Assembly (NCBI GenBank): GCA_002347265.1
Contig: DDYB01000019.1
Span: 62,001-126,000 of the forward strand
Reading direction: 5' to 3'
Origin: Desulfobacteraceae bacterium UBA2245
Lineage (GTDB): Bacteria; Desulfobacterota; Desulfobacteria; Desulfobacterales; UBA2245
DNA: 64,000 bases
In this document: positions 53,862 through 63,413 of the stretch, in pieces
Layout: every line of letters begins with the position of its first letter
How positions within the stretch are numbered: the stretch's first letter is position 1
Program-made: the position numbers and the translations under genes
Notes under the pieces: generated by a model
Databases searched by the model: none
Told to the model about the DNA's origin: nothing
Seen by the model: only the letters and a program-made list of their open reading frames with translations

Positions 53862-54228
53862 TGCCAAATCGGGTATGAGCTCTCTGAAACAACAAAAACG
53901 CATACATTTCCTTCTCAAAATAAAACGAATCGACCTTTGCATTTAATGCTTGCCAATGCCCGCCATATGGTATAGAGACAAAAAAATTGCGGAACTTCCG
54001 CAATAAACAGGAATTCTGAACCCTCTGCTCCAAGCTGTATTCACATTCAAGTTTGCATTGCGTTGTTTGCGTTTCATTCAAAAACTCCTGTATTCACAGG
54101 CGTACCATGGAACCGCAAAAGCTCACTAAAAGGCCATCGGGCGCTTACGCGGCCGTTTTTCTGCGGATGGCTGCATGCAGAGGTCGGTGTGTACTACGGA
54201 AACAATCAGTCAAAACAGAGAAAGATTC
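53862..54228. other. Region without a supported gene
   Basis: This 367-base stretch between the palindromic element and the small plus-strand gene contains only frames without ribosome sites or motifs. Nothing structured was noticed. Confidence 0.4.
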
Positions 54229-54387
54229 ATGGACGAAGCCAAAAGAAAAGAGATTGAAGCCAGATTGTACCAAATGCTTTCACAGATCGATCAGGACAAA
54301 AAAGACAGGTCGCCCTCCGAAAACGAAACCTGCGGCGCCAGAGTCATTCGACGGCGCAAGGGCGATCCGGATTTGCATATCGCCTGA
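54229..54387 (+). CDS. Small charged protein (hypothetical)
   Basis: The 52-codon frame encodes a helix (MDEAKRKEIEARLYQMLSQI, residues 1-20), a polar middle and a basic ending with VIRRRKGDPDL. Charge pattern and helix are protein-like, but the ribosome site is weak (AGAGAAAG) and no family is recognised. Its last 44 bases lie opposite the minus-strand frame at 54344-54625. Either could be the real gene. Confidence 0.4.
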   Translation: MDEAKRKEIEARLYQMLSQIDQDKKDRSPSENETCGARVIRRRKGDPDLHIA

Positions 54388-54625
54388 AAAAATCTTCGAG
54401 AATTATCTGCAATTCTTGATCGACCGCTGACGGAAGCGGGAATCCTTCTCGTTCAACCACCGGCGTAAAAAACGGCGCAGCCTTGTTCTCAAGCAAAGGA
54501 CCGAAGACCGTGGTGGCGGTTTTGCCTTTTCGGCCTTTGACCTTGCGTTGAATCCTGCCCCCGTCGTCGTCAACCAGCCTGTTTCGCGGGGCTTTGACAG
54601 CATTTCGGATTTTTGCCGTTTTTGA
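54344..54625 (-). other. In-frame 93-codon extension beyond the TPR gene stop
   Basis: Immediately after the TGA of the TPR gene, the same frame stays open for 93 codons and then meets a TGA. The deduced sequence (SKTAKIRNAVKAPRN and on, later GPLLENKAAPFFTPVVEREG and LQIILEDFFRRYANP) has ordinary protein composition and the codon use of neighbouring genes. It has no ATG, GTG or TTG start with a ribosome site near its beginning. Possibilities are a truncated gene, a former C-terminal part of the TPR protein cut by a new stop, or stop-codon readthrough. Confidence 0.35.
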
Positions 54626-55873
54626 TCAGGTTTCGGTGGAATTTACACCGCCGGCTTTTATTGAAAACGCGCGGAACCGACCGGCCTCATGCGTATTGCC
54701 CTGGGCCTCGTAAATCCGGCTGATCCGGTCATAGTACTGCCCCGCTTTGTCCGGGGCCTCCCGGACAAGGGAAAGGTAGCATTCCAGTATCTCAGCGCCA
54801 TGCATGCCGGCCGCAAAACACAGCTCCGCATATCGATGCTTGATTTCAGAATCGATCGGTGTACGGCAGTTTTTGTATCGGCCGAGGATTTCCTTGTAGA
54901 TTCCGCGAGCCATATCCGGATCCCCGAGGATTTCACAGATTTTGGCAAGTTCGCGGGAGACGGCCAGGTTCCAGCCGTAGGTTTTCAGAAATCTGGAATA
55001 ATAATTCCGGGCTTGTTCATAATTTCCGGCGCGGCAGAGCGTTTCGCCCTTCAGAAGCGAAACAGCAGCGGATTCGGAAAATTCATCCGGTACGGAGGCA
55101 AGCAGGGCGTCTGCCTGTTGAAAATCCCTTTGTTCCCAGAAGATTTCGCACAGAAGCTGATATGCGGGCAGGGCTTCAGGATGGCGCTTCAGAAAGCCTT
55201 CGAGCAGCTGCCGGGCTTCGTGAATACGGTTTAGATTCAGGTAGGCGGTGGCCAGTTCCAAAGGAACGTAGCTGTCCGGATGCGGATTCTGCTCCATGGC
55301 GCGCACAAGGTTCTCCGCGGCGGCCTCAAAATCACCGAGGTTCAGTGCGACATACCCGGCTTTAAAGTCTTCTCCGTAGTGCAGATAGGTATCGCGCACC
55401 TTTTCGGGCAAGGTGCTGCACAACGCAAGAAAATATTCATCGTCCGAGGTCTGTTCCGCGCCTTCTTCTTCAGATGCATAAGAAAGATCCGGCAATTCTT
55501 CATCCATCTGCCGGGCCCGCAACAGTTCCATCTGGCGGAGCCGTTCTTCCAGTTCCTTTTTGAAGAGCGCATCCGTGGTGAGCTCCCATGCCAGGGCAAG
55601 CAGATTCCGGGCCTCGTCCGGATAGCCGTTTTCCGCAAAATCTTCCGCGTTCTGCCGATGCTCCCTGGCCAAGGCTTCCCTGGTCTGATGAATCTTGTCG
55701 CGTATCCTGCTCAAATCGGCGGAATCAGGCTCCGGACATTTTTCAAGTTTGTCCAGTGCGCGCTCGTACGTCTGTTTGGCCTGGCCCCAGGCTTTGGCTT
55801 CAAACAGGGCATCGCCCTTTTGCTCCAGTTTTTCGGCGGACGGGCCGGAAAATATTCTAAAAAGAGGCATCAT
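54626..55873 (-). CDS. Tetratricopeptide-repeat protein
   Basis: The protein of about 415 residues is made of helical repeats. The N-terminal part (AEKLEQKGDALFEAKAWGQAKQTYERALDKLEK) is a typical TPR, and several more follow (VALNLGDFEAAAENLVRAMEQNPHPD, ATAYLNLNRIHEARQLLEGFLKRHPEA, LLCEIFWEQRDFQQADALLASVPDE, LLKGETLCRAGNYEQARNYYSRFLKTY). No signal peptide is seen, so it is cytoplasmic and probably binds partner proteins. The start MMPLFRIFSG is chosen because AGGA lies seven bases before ATG 55873. Ten more upstream residues are possible. The same frame continues after its stop. Confidence 0.8.
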   Translation of the reverse strand: MMPLFRIFSGPSAEKLEQKGDALFEAKAWGQAKQTYERALDKLEKCPEPDSADLSRIRDKIHQTREALAREHRQNAEDFAENGYPDEARNLLALAWELTTDALFKKELEERLRQMELLRARQMDEELPDLSYASEEEGAEQTSDDEYFLALCSTLPEKVRDTYLHYGEDFKAGYVALNLGDFEAAAENLVRAMEQNPHPDSYVPLELATAYLNLNRIHEARQLLEGFLKRHPEALPAYQLLCEIFWEQRDFQQADALLASVPDEFSESAAVSLLKGETLCRAGNYEQARNYYSRFLKTYGWNLAVSRELAKICEILGDPDMARGIYKEILGRYKNCRTPIDSEIKHRYAELCFAAGMHGAEILECYLSLVREAPDKAGQYYDRISRIYEAQGNTHEAGRFRAFSIKAGGVNSTET

Positions 55874-56125
55874 TTTAATTTCCTTTGAAAAATAGTGACA
55901 CACCCATAATACCTTTCATATCATCTTCCAGAGGCCATGGGAATATGATTCGATATCAAGCATATGACGATGTTTATGCGTGGGGTGAGAGCATATTTCA
56001 GGAAATGAGCGGAGAAAACCCTTTCGGAGTGTAACCATTCCATCAAAACTTTCGACTTGACTGCTGGTAAAGCTGTTTGCTTCTGAATGGAAAAGCGGAT
56101 CAATCACGAGCGCGGATAGAGAATC

Positions 56126-56374
56126 ATGGATCATACCACAATGCCGGAAAACCCTGCGTCAACGGAAAAAGCCGCCCCGGCGACAGGAAAACGAAATACG
56201 TACAGCGGCGCTTTCAAGGCGAAGGTCGTATCGGAATTCATCAATAAAAAGGGGCGCCTCAAAGAGCTGGCCGAACATTATCAGCTCCACCCCAATCAGA
56301 TCAAGAACTGGAAATCGATTTTACTGAAACGGGCGGTCGATATTCTTGAGGATAAGCGGCGAAGCAAGGCATGA
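56126..56374 (+). CDS. IS3-family OrfA-like transposase subunit, solo
   Basis: The 82-residue protein has the OrfA pattern (TYSGAFKAKVVSEFIN, then LKELAEHYQLHPNQIKNWKSILLKRA), a helix-turn-helix that binds IS ends. In an intact IS3-type element a catalytic OrfB with the DDE motif would follow by frameshift. Here only 40 bases remain before the RND gene on the opposite strand, so OrfB is gone. No clear inverted repeats were found. It is a remnant of an insertion sequence. Confidence 0.75.
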   Translation: MDHTTMPENPASTEKAAPATGKRNTYSGAFKAKVVSEFINKKGRLKELAEHYQLHPNQIKNWKSILLKRAVDILEDKRRSKA

Positions 56375-56413
56375 TGGATCATCCTTATTGCGAGCCGCGG
56401 GCAAGGGGACGAC

Positions 56414-59400
56414 TTATGGAGCATGTTCCGTTTTTTCGAGCTCTTTATGGCCGAAAATCCGCATTCCCTTGTGTTTTACGTCTTCGACGGCAAGATACAG
56501 GCAGGGGACGAGCACCAGTGAGATCACCGTCGCAAACAGGATGCCGAAGCCCAGGGAAATGGCCATGGGAATCATGAAGCGCGCCTGACGAGAGGTCTCG
56601 AAGATCATCGGCGCAAGACCGCCGAAGGTGGTCAGGGTGGTAAGCAGAATGGGCCGGAAGCGCTGGATTCCGGCGGCATTTATGGCCTCGCCGGGAGATG
56701 CGCCCAGTCTGCGCATCCGGTTGGCAAAATCGATCAGCACCAGAGAGTCGTTGACCACCACTCCGGACAGGGCCACGACGCCGAACATGCTCATCACGCT
56801 GAGACCGTATCCCATCAGAAGGTGTCCCAGAACCGCTCCGACGATTCCAAAAGGAATGCTGATCATGACGATGGCCGGCTGAACGTAGCTTCTGAACGGA
56901 ACGGCCAGAAGCGCGTACATGATCAGCAGGGCCATCATCAGGCCCGTCAGCAGGCTCTGCATGCTTTCAGCCATGTCGGCCTGCCGGCCTTCAAAGCTGT
57001 AGCTCAGTCCCTGATATCGGCGGGTCAGATCGGGCAGGGCCTCTTTCTCAAGGGCTTTGACGACCCATGCCGCCTGGCTGGGCGGATCCACATCCCCTTC
57101 CACCGTAATGACACGCCGCCCGTTTCTGCGGTTGATTTCGGTGTAAGCCCGGCCCCGGCTGACCTCAAAGGCTTCCGGCAGGGGAATCTCTTCGCCGTTG
57201 GGCGCTTTAAGCATCAGCGTTTCCACGTGGTATTCCGATATCCGCTCTTTTTCCGGCAGCCGCGCCATAACCTTGACCTCGTTACGACCGCGCTGCTGAC
57301 GAAGCGCTTCGGCGCCGTAAAAGGAATTGCGTATCTGCCGGGCCGCTTCCCGGGACGTCAGTCCCAGTGCCCGCCCTTCGGGTCGGACAATGAAATTCAG
57401 CTGCTGTTTTCCCGGAGAAAATCCATCGTCGATGTCCTTGACGTTGGCAAAATGATCCAGGGTTTGCGCGAGGTCCACGCCTGACTGTTCCAGAACGGTC
57501 AGGTCACGGTGGGCCAGTTCAATGGTCAGGGCCTTGCCGGATCCAGGGCCTCCGCGGTCGGACTGCAGAGCGATATTCTCAAGTCCTGAAATTTCTCCCG
57601 CCTTCTGGCGCCAGAGTTCGATGAAACGGGCTGTTCCGATGGGGCGGATTCCCGGGTCGGTCAGATACACTCTGACCTGAAGGCAATGGCCGCCCGAGGC
57701 GCCGGTGGAGGATTTGCCGATTTCCGAATAGATTCCTTCCACCAGCGTATCTCCGCCGTTTTCGTCGGCCACCATTCGGGCTGCCTGCACGAGGCGGTCC
57801 TGAACGGCCCGGGTTTTTGACACCGGCGAACCATAAGGGAGCGATGCTTCTGCAAACGCATAGTCCGATTCAACGCGGGGCATGAGGGTCATGCCCATCC
57901 GTCCGCTCTGAACGAATCCGACGACCAGCAGCAGAACCACACAGCCGGCGGACAATGTCGTGTAGCGGTTTCGAAGCGCAAAATTCAGAAAAGGACCATA
58001 GCGGCGGCGAACCAGCAGGGAGAAGCCTTCGCTGAAATGCTGCTGCCGCAGATGGAGCCATTTTCTGAACCCCTTCAGACTGCGCCGGTGATCGTGGGCC
58101 AGGTGCGCGGGCAGCACCAGAAGACTTTCCACGAGCGAGATGACAAAAACCGTGATGACCACCAGCGGTATGGCCTTGAAAACCTTTCCCATGTCGCCCG
58201 GCACAAAGGCCAACGGTAAAAAGGCGGCGATGTTGGTCAGAATACTGAAGGTCACCGGCATGGCCACTTCCCGCGCTCCCCGGATGGAGGCCGCCAGAAA
58301 AGGCATCCCCGCCTGCCGGTAGTGGTAGATGTTCTCCCCCACGACAATGGCATCGTCCACCACGATTCCCAGGGCGATGATAAAGGCGAACATGGACATC
58401 ATGTTGATGCTCACTCCCAGTGCCGGCAGAAAAAGCAGGGAGCCCAGAAAGGATATGGGAATGCCCAGGGCCACCCAGAAAGCCAGGCGGAGCTCCAGGA
58501 AAAATCCGAGAAGAATGAACACCAGCCCGAGGCCCACGTAGCCGTTGGTCATCAGAAGGTTCAGCCGCTGGCGGTAGACCTCGGAGCGGTCGTTCCGGGA
58601 TTCAACAAAAATTCCCGGCGCCAGACTCGGTCGGATCCGGTCCAGGTAATGGTTCACGGTCTTGGAAACGGCAATCGGCGTCTGTTCGCCCACCCGGTAA
58701 ACATCCACCATTACGGCGGGCTTGCCGTTATAGGAAGCCTGGTAATCACTGTCCTCGAATCCGTCGATTACCGTGGCGATGTCGTCCAGCAGCACAACGG
58801 TTCCGTCGTTGGCGGTGATGATGGGGATCCGGCCGAACTGGCGCCCCCAGTCCCGGCGTTCTTTCATGCGCACGAGAATTTCGCCGGCCTGAGTCTTGAG
58901 CTGCCCGCCGGCCAGTTCCACTGCATTGTTTCCGATACGCCGGGCGACTTCTTCCAGGGTCAGGTTGTAGGTGCGCAGATTTGCCTGGGGCACCTCGATG
59001 CTGATTTCAAGATCCCGAATACCGGAAAGATCCACCTGGGTAATGCCGGGTTCCTGCAGCAGCCCGTCCCGGAGCTGTTCGGCTGTTTCCCGCAGCACAT
59101 ATTCGTCCAGATCGCCAAAAACCACCAGGGAAACCACCTCGTGGCGGCGGGTTGAGATTTCGACTTGCGGTTTTTCAGAATCTTCGGGAAAGGAGGTAAT
59201 GCGGTCCACCTCGTTTTGAACATCCTGGGCGAGTTTCTGAAGGTCGGCGCCCTGAAGGGCTTTTACAATCACCGTTCCGGAGCCTTCCGTAGCTCTGGAG
59301 GTGACCTCGTCAATCCCGTCAAGTCCCTGAACCGCTTCCTCGGCAGCCAGTATGATGCCCTGTTCCACCTCCTCCGGACTGGCTCCGGGATAAGAAACCG

Positions 59401-59581
59401 AGATCGTCACCGTATCATTTTCAAATTCGGGGAATACTTCCTGCTGAATGCGGTTCGCCCAGAGCAGCCCCCCGATCAGAAAAACGACCATGATCAGGTT
59501 CGCGGCCACGCTGTTGCCGGCCATCCAGGCGATCGGGCCCCGTTTGATGTCTGTACCTGTTTCGAAGGTTTTATGCGTCAT
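56414..59581 (-). CDS. RND efflux pump inner-membrane protein
   Basis: The 1055-residue protein is a full AcrB-type RND pump with two halves of one plus five membrane helices and two large periplasmic loops. IALGIVVDDAIVVGENI in the first half carries the two proton-relay Asp residues. The second half has VALSGVVVNDSLVLIDFAN, with Asn where AcrB has the relay Lys, as in several environmental families. The start motif (IKRGPIAWMAGNSVAANLIMV) places it with pumps for drugs or lipid-like substrates rather than metals. It follows the adaptor gene with a 38-base gap. Confidence 0.93.
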   Translation of the reverse strand: MTHKTFETGTDIKRGPIAWMAGNSVAANLIMVVFLIGGLLWANRIQQEVFPEFENDTVTISVSYPGASPEEVEQGIILAAEEAVQGLDGIDEVTSRATEGSGTVIVKALQGADLQKLAQDVQNEVDRITSFPEDSEKPQVEISTRRHEVVSLVVFGDLDEYVLRETAEQLRDGLLQEPGITQVDLSGIRDLEISIEVPQANLRTYNLTLEEVARRIGNNAVELAGGQLKTQAGEILVRMKERRDWGRQFGRIPIITANDGTVVLLDDIATVIDGFEDSDYQASYNGKPAVMVDVYRVGEQTPIAVSKTVNHYLDRIRPSLAPGIFVESRNDRSEVYRQRLNLLMTNGYVGLGLVFILLGFFLELRLAFWVALGIPISFLGSLLFLPALGVSINMMSMFAFIIALGIVVDDAIVVGENIYHYRQAGMPFLAASIRGAREVAMPVTFSILTNIAAFLPLAFVPGDMGKVFKAIPLVVITVFVISLVESLLVLPAHLAHDHRRSLKGFRKWLHLRQQHFSEGFSLLVRRRYGPFLNFALRNRYTTLSAGCVVLLLVVGFVQSGRMGMTLMPRVESDYAFAEASLPYGSPVSKTRAVQDRLVQAARMVADENGGDTLVEGIYSEIGKSSTGASGGHCLQVRVYLTDPGIRPIGTARFIELWRQKAGEISGLENIALQSDRGGPGSGKALTIELAHRDLTVLEQSGVDLAQTLDHFANVKDIDDGFSPGKQQLNFIVRPEGRALGLTSREAARQIRNSFYGAEALRQQRGRNEVKVMARLPEKERISEYHVETLMLKAPNGEEIPLPEAFEVSRGRAYTEINRRNGRRVITVEGDVDPPSQAAWVVKALEKEALPDLTRRYQGLSYSFEGRQADMAESMQSLLTGLMMALLIMYALLAVPFRSYVQPAIVMISIPFGIVGAVLGHLLMGYGLSVMSMFGVVALSGVVVNDSLVLIDFANRMRRLGASPGEAINAAGIQRFRPILLTTLTTFGGLAPMIFETSRQARFMIPMAISLGFGILFATVISLVLVPCLYLAVEDVKHKGMRIFGHKELEKTEHAP

Positions 59582-59619
59582 ATGGTTATTATTTCACCAT
59601 GAAGGTTACGAATCGTGCT

Positions 59620-60882
59620 TCATGGTTGACGGCCGGTCTGCGTTGCGCTTGTCTGTGCCGGCGATTCCTGTCCGGATCTTTCGATGCGCAGTGCCATGCC
59701 GGCCACCGGAACGGCAAGATCCGAGACGATCAGCTGTTCGCCGTCGGCAAGTCCTTGATCGAGGAAAATGCTTTTTTCGTCGCTCCATACGGGTTCCACG
59801 AGCCGGATTTCGAGTCTTAAGTCCGCATTGACGACCCAGATGCGGGAACCGTCCCGAAGCGCGGATCTTGGAATCTCAAAGACGTCTGAGATCTCGATGC
59901 CTTCGATTTCAAGGCGTACGTACTCGCCAAGCAGAAGCGGCGGAAGGCTTAGCGGGTTTGACCGGATGTTGATCGGATCCGGAACCTCGACCAGCAGACG
60001 CGCCAGGCGTCCGTCGGTCTGAAGATCGCTCAGCAGGCGGATTACCGTGCCCCGGCGCTCGCGGCCTTCGGAATAGACGACCCGCGCCGGCGATCCGGGC
60101 TGACCGGCCTTTCGCGGCGCCTGAATCCATTTCAGACGGCTGACCGCAATGGATGCCTGAATCCAGTATGTGTCGGTTCCCACCAGCGTTGCCAGAGACT
60201 CGCCGGCGGTTGTCTGCGATCCCGTTTCCACGTTCCTGCTTCGAACAACGGCATCAAAGGGGGCCGTAATCCGGGTGCGGTCCAGATCCAGACGGGCCTT
60301 TTCAAGGTCAGCCTCGGCTGCCGCCAGATCCGCGCGGGCCTTTTCAAGGTGTGGCTTTCTCAAAGCCAGGGCTTCATCCAGGGGATCGGCCGGTGCATCG
60401 CGGTTGAGCATTTTCCACTCCCGCCCGGCCACGTCCTGGCGTCCGAGTTCCAGCTGCAGCTCGTAGCGGGCCTCGGTCACGCCGCTTTCCTTCTGAGTGA
60501 CGATCAGCGCGTAATCAGCCGGGTCAATCTGCAAAATCATTTCGCCTTTCCGGATCAGCCCGCCTTCCACAAATTCCGGATGCGCGAAGACGATTTCACC
60601 GGAAACCCGGCTTTTCAAGAGCAGTTCACGGGAAGGAATCACGGTTCCCATGGCCGGCGCCGATACACGCTGAGAACCTTGATGCACGACAATCGTCTGA
60701 ACCAGCGGAACCTGTTTTTCGGGCGCTTTTCGCGGGGCTTCCGGGCCGGTTCGTTTAAGATAGACGGCGCCGGCAATGCCGATGGCCAGTATCAGCAGGG
60801 GCAGAACGATTTTCAGCAGGACGCGCCATCTGCGCCCGGTCGGTTCGTTTCCACCCGCATCTTCAATTTGGTCGGGCTTCAT
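59620..60882 (-). CDS. RND efflux adaptor (membrane fusion protein)
   Basis: The 420-residue protein has a single N-terminal membrane helix (about 23-43), beta-barrel and lipoyl-like segments (RVSAPAMGTVIPSRELLLKSRVSGEIVFAHPEFVEGG), an alpha-hairpin (about 140-210) and the returning DRTRITAPFDAVVRSRNVETGSQ. It bridges the inner pump and outer channel. It lies between the genes for these two in the usual order outer channel, adaptor, pump. Confidence 0.92.
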   Translation of the reverse strand: MKPDQIEDAGGNEPTGRRWRVLLKIVLPLLILAIGIAGAVYLKRTGPEAPRKAPEKQVPLVQTIVVHQGSQRVSAPAMGTVIPSRELLLKSRVSGEIVFAHPEFVEGGLIRKGEMILQIDPADYALIVTQKESGVTEARYELQLELGRQDVAGREWKMLNRDAPADPLDEALALRKPHLEKARADLAAAEADLEKARLDLDRTRITAPFDAVVRSRNVETGSQTTAGESLATLVGTDTYWIQASIAVSRLKWIQAPRKAGQPGSPARVVYSEGRERRGTVIRLLSDLQTDGRLARLLVEVPDPINIRSNPLSLPPLLLGEYVRLEIEGIEISDVFEIPRSALRDGSRIWVVNADLRLEIRLVEPVWSDEKSIFLDQGLADGEQLIVSDLAVPVAGMALRIERSGQESPAQTSATQTGRQP

Positions 60883-60903
60883 GCCTTGTCTTTCAAAAAA
60901 ATA

Positions 60904-62310
60904 TCATCCTTTTGAGCCGGCGTCCGGGGGCAGCGATCGGGTCCAGACGCCGCCCAGCGCCCGGTGAAGGTTGATGCGATTGATAAAAAGCTCCGTGCGC
61001 TTCGAAACCAGATCCCGTTCCAGTCTCTGAACCGCCAGGAGCTGGGCCAGTACGGGCAGGTAATCATTAAGCCCCTTTCTGTAGCGCTCCCGGGCCTCAT
61101 TCAGCGCGCTGCTTGCGGCGTCGATTTCCCGTTCAAGCCCTTCGATGTGCCGGCGCTGTCCAACCTCGCCGGCAAGGGCGTCTTCCACTTCCTTGACAGC
61201 CGTCAACACCGTTTCCCGAAAAGCAGCCAGATTTTCAGCCGCCGCCGCTTCAGAGCGGTCCACCTCGGCGGAACGCTTTTGCCCGTCCAGGATCGGGGCG
61301 GTCAGATTGCCCGCAAGGCCGATCAGCCAGTTGTCAAAGACCCGGACGATTTCCTCTCCGCCGTAAACCGCCCGCGCCGTCAGGCTGATGGCCGGGAGAC
61401 GGTCGGCGCGGGCCACGGCCGTGTCCCAGTCCGCCGACTCGAGCCGCAGGCCGGCCGCACGCACATCCGGTCTTGAGAGGAGAAGATCGGCGGGAAGCCC
61501 GGCTGCAGGAGTCTGCGCAGGAATCGGCAGTTCCTGCCGGTTGATTTGAAGCTGCGTACGTGCAGGTTTTCCCAGCAGCAGGGCCATTTCATGCATCAAC
61601 AGCTGTTCGTCATATTCCACCAGCGGAATTTCCGCCCGGACCTGTTCCACCAGCTGACGCTGCTGATACACGTCCAGGGCCGAGGCCATGGCTTTGCGGA
61701 AACGAAGCTCAACGAGTTCCAGATAAGTTTCGTTGGTCTTGAGCTGTTTTTCCAGAAGACTGTTCTGCATTCTTCGAGAGATGATATTCGCCCAGCGGAT
61801 TGCCACCTCTGCGGCCAGGGTTACGGCGGCTGCATTGAGATCCTCACGGACGGCGCCCGCTTCCAGATTCGCGGCCTCCTGTTGCGAGCGGATTTTTCCC
61901 CACAGATCCAGTTCGTAACTGCTCATCAGTCCCACGGAATACTCTCTTGCCGTACGGGAGCTGTTTGCGCTGCTTCGGGAATGGGCCGCATCCGCAACTC
62001 CGGTCAGATCCGGATAAATTCCGGATCCTGCCTGAACGGCGATTGACCGGGCCTGGGCAAGACGCGCCCAGGCCTTTTTCAGCGTCAGATTATCGGAAAA
62101 CGCGGATTGAATCAGCGCATTCAACTCCGGGTCCGAAAATTCCTCCCACCACCGCAGCGCAGGGTCGCGGTCTCCCGGATAAAGGGAAAAAGCGGGAGGA
62201 AGTTCTCCTTCCGGGGACAACCGGGTTTCCGGCGCAAAAGGACTGCACGATGCCAGAAAAAGAACGGCGGCCGCCATGGCAAGAACCGGTATGAACGAAG
62301 GGATTTTCAT
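60904..62310 (-). CDS. RND efflux outer-membrane lipoprotein (NodT/OprM-like)
   Basis: The 468-residue protein has a signal peptide with a lipobox (LASC, Cys at about 21), then FSLYPGDRDPALRWWEEFSDPELNALIQSAFSDNLTLKKAWARLAQARS, the family start. Both TolC-type halves are complete (RSSANSSRTAREYSVGLMSSYELDLWGKIRS, LLLSRPDVRAAGLRLESADWD). It is a lipid-anchored outer-membrane channel and the first gene of the three-gene efflux operon. Confidence 0.92.
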   Translation of the reverse strand: MKIPSFIPVLAMAAAVLFLASCSPFAPETRLSPEGELPPAFSLYPGDRDPALRWWEEFSDPELNALIQSAFSDNLTLKKAWARLAQARSIAVQAGSGIYPDLTGVADAAHSRSSANSSRTAREYSVGLMSSYELDLWGKIRSQQEAANLEAGAVREDLNAAAVTLAAEVAIRWANIISRRMQNSLLEKQLKTNETYLELVELRFRKAMASALDVYQQRQLVEQVRAEIPLVEYDEQLLMHEMALLLGKPARTQLQINRQELPIPAQTPAAGLPADLLLSRPDVRAAGLRLESADWDTAVARADRLPAISLTARAVYGGEEIVRVFDNWLIGLAGNLTAPILDGQKRSAEVDRSEAAAAENLAAFRETVLTAVKEVEDALAGEVGQRRHIEGLEREIDAASSALNEARERYRKGLNDYLPVLAQLLAVQRLERDLVSKRTELFINRINLHRALGGVWTRSLPPDAGSKG

Positions 62311-62373
62311 GAATTCAAATATGTTTTTCTTCCGCCGTTGATTTTTCCCGTAAGTTAAAAAAAGGGTGGAAAT

Positions 62374-62466
62374 AAGGGGCGTGCTTCATACCCTGTCAGG
62401 CGCATCGGCGCAGGTCCGAACTGGCCGGCCGCCTCATCGCGGTTCGTTCAGGTCAGGACGCCCCTT
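62374..62466. other. Structured intergenic element of unknown type
   Basis: AAGGGGCGT (62374-62382) pairs with ACGCCCCTT (62458-62466). Inside, a GCGC-ATCG-GCGC hairpin and GAAC/GTTC and CCTG/CAGG pairs support further folding. It lies in the 351-base gap between divergent genes (62311-62661). It lacks the conserved tetraloop of signal-recognition RNA and no T-run follows. A small RNA or protein site is possible. Confidence 0.3.
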
Positions 62467-62661
62467 CAAAAAATCAGGTGCATCATATAGGAAGTTTCAT
62501 CTGTGATCAACCGGCAAACGACCGGGCCGGAAGCGGAATGGAAAACCGGTTTTCAGGGGGTCTTTGCGCCGAAAAAGCGAAGCTGGATGGAATTTTCCCC
62601 AATCCGGCTGAAAATTTGATATCTTTCCCCAGGATCAATCTTATTCATTCGGGAGGCAAAC

Positions 62662-63339
62662 ATGAAAATCATCAGCTTGCTGGGAAGCCCGCGCGGTTTG
62701 AAAGGGAACACCGGGCGGTTGCTGCGAATCGTTTTAAATGGGGCGGAAAGTCAGGGCGCTGAAACCGAAATTATTCCGCTGAAAGGAGACTCCGTTCTGC
62801 CCTGCAGAGGATGCGATGTCTGCCATCAGAAGGGTGTTTGCGTTCAGAAAGATGATTTTGAGGCCATTAAAAATAAAATTTTCAAAGCCGACGGGCTGGT
62901 TCTGGCCAGTCCCAATTACATCTTCGGCGTCAGCGCTCAGCTCAAGGCATTCATGGACCGATGCTGCGGAATCATCCATTGCATGGGGTTTGAAGGGAAA
63001 TACGGCGCATCGGTTATCACCTCCGGCGGCGGCGATGAAGTGCCGATTGCCGAATTCATGAATCATTTTCTGACGATCACGGGCATAGTTCCGGTGGGCG
63101 CCGTATGGGCGACCATGGGCTCTATATCAGGGGATGATTTCCCGCAGGAGATTCGGACAAGGGCCTTTGATCTGGGCAAAAAAATCGTAACCGACTGGAA
63201 GAACCAGGAAAAGCCCGAAAGCACGGCGCTTGAAATGGATGCCTTTTATCGGCGCATGAAGCGGCTGATGATTTTTCGAAAGGATCAATGGCCGTATGAG
63301 TACGATTACTGGGTCAGGCACCGGAATCTTTCAAATTGA
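62662..63339 (+). CDS. NAD(P)H-dependent FMN reductase-like flavoprotein
   Basis: The 225-residue protein has the flavodoxin-fold start KIISLLGSPRGLKGNTGRLL, a CRGCDVCHQKGVC cysteine cluster after the second strand as in iron-sulfur flavoproteins, and LASPNYIFGVSAQLKAFMDR with a flavin-contact loop. The C-terminal 40 residues are an extra helix. Anaerobic bacteria use such proteins for electron transfer or oxidant defence. GGGAGG lies before the ATG. A TTGATA/TCTTAT pair (62616-62644) might be its promoter, but it would leave almost no leader. Confidence 0.85.
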   Translation: MKIISLLGSPRGLKGNTGRLLRIVLNGAESQGAETEIIPLKGDSVLPCRGCDVCHQKGVCVQKDDFEAIKNKIFKADGLVLASPNYIFGVSAQLKAFMDRCCGIIHCMGFEGKYGASVITSGGGDEVPIAEFMNHFLTITGIVPVGAVWATMGSISGDDFPQEIRTRAFDLGKKIVTDWKNQEKPESTALEMDAFYRRMKRLMIFRKDQWPYEYDYWVRHRNLSN

Positions 63340-63413
63340 CCCGTTCCGAATGCCCGAAGCAAAGGCCCGGCACGCCGAATGAAAAATTCCAAAAGGCCGG
63401 AACAGAAGACCGT

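Noticed and set aside
53839..54081. 80-codon minus-strand frame
   Set aside because: Its end lies inside the palindromic element and it has no ribosome site or recognisable motif.
54403..54603. 66-codon minus-strand frame starting MLSKPRETG
   Set aside because: It is very Arg-rich, and a different frame of the same strand (54344-54625) has much more protein-like sequence.
54626..54628. Selenocysteine codon at the TPR stop
   Set aside because: A small stem follows the TGA, but no redox motif surrounds it and the TPR family has no selenoproteins that I know of. Left only as a minor alternative.
62374..62466. Signal recognition particle RNA
   Set aside because: The AGGTCCG word is present but the conserved GGAAGGAAGCAGCC loop is not.
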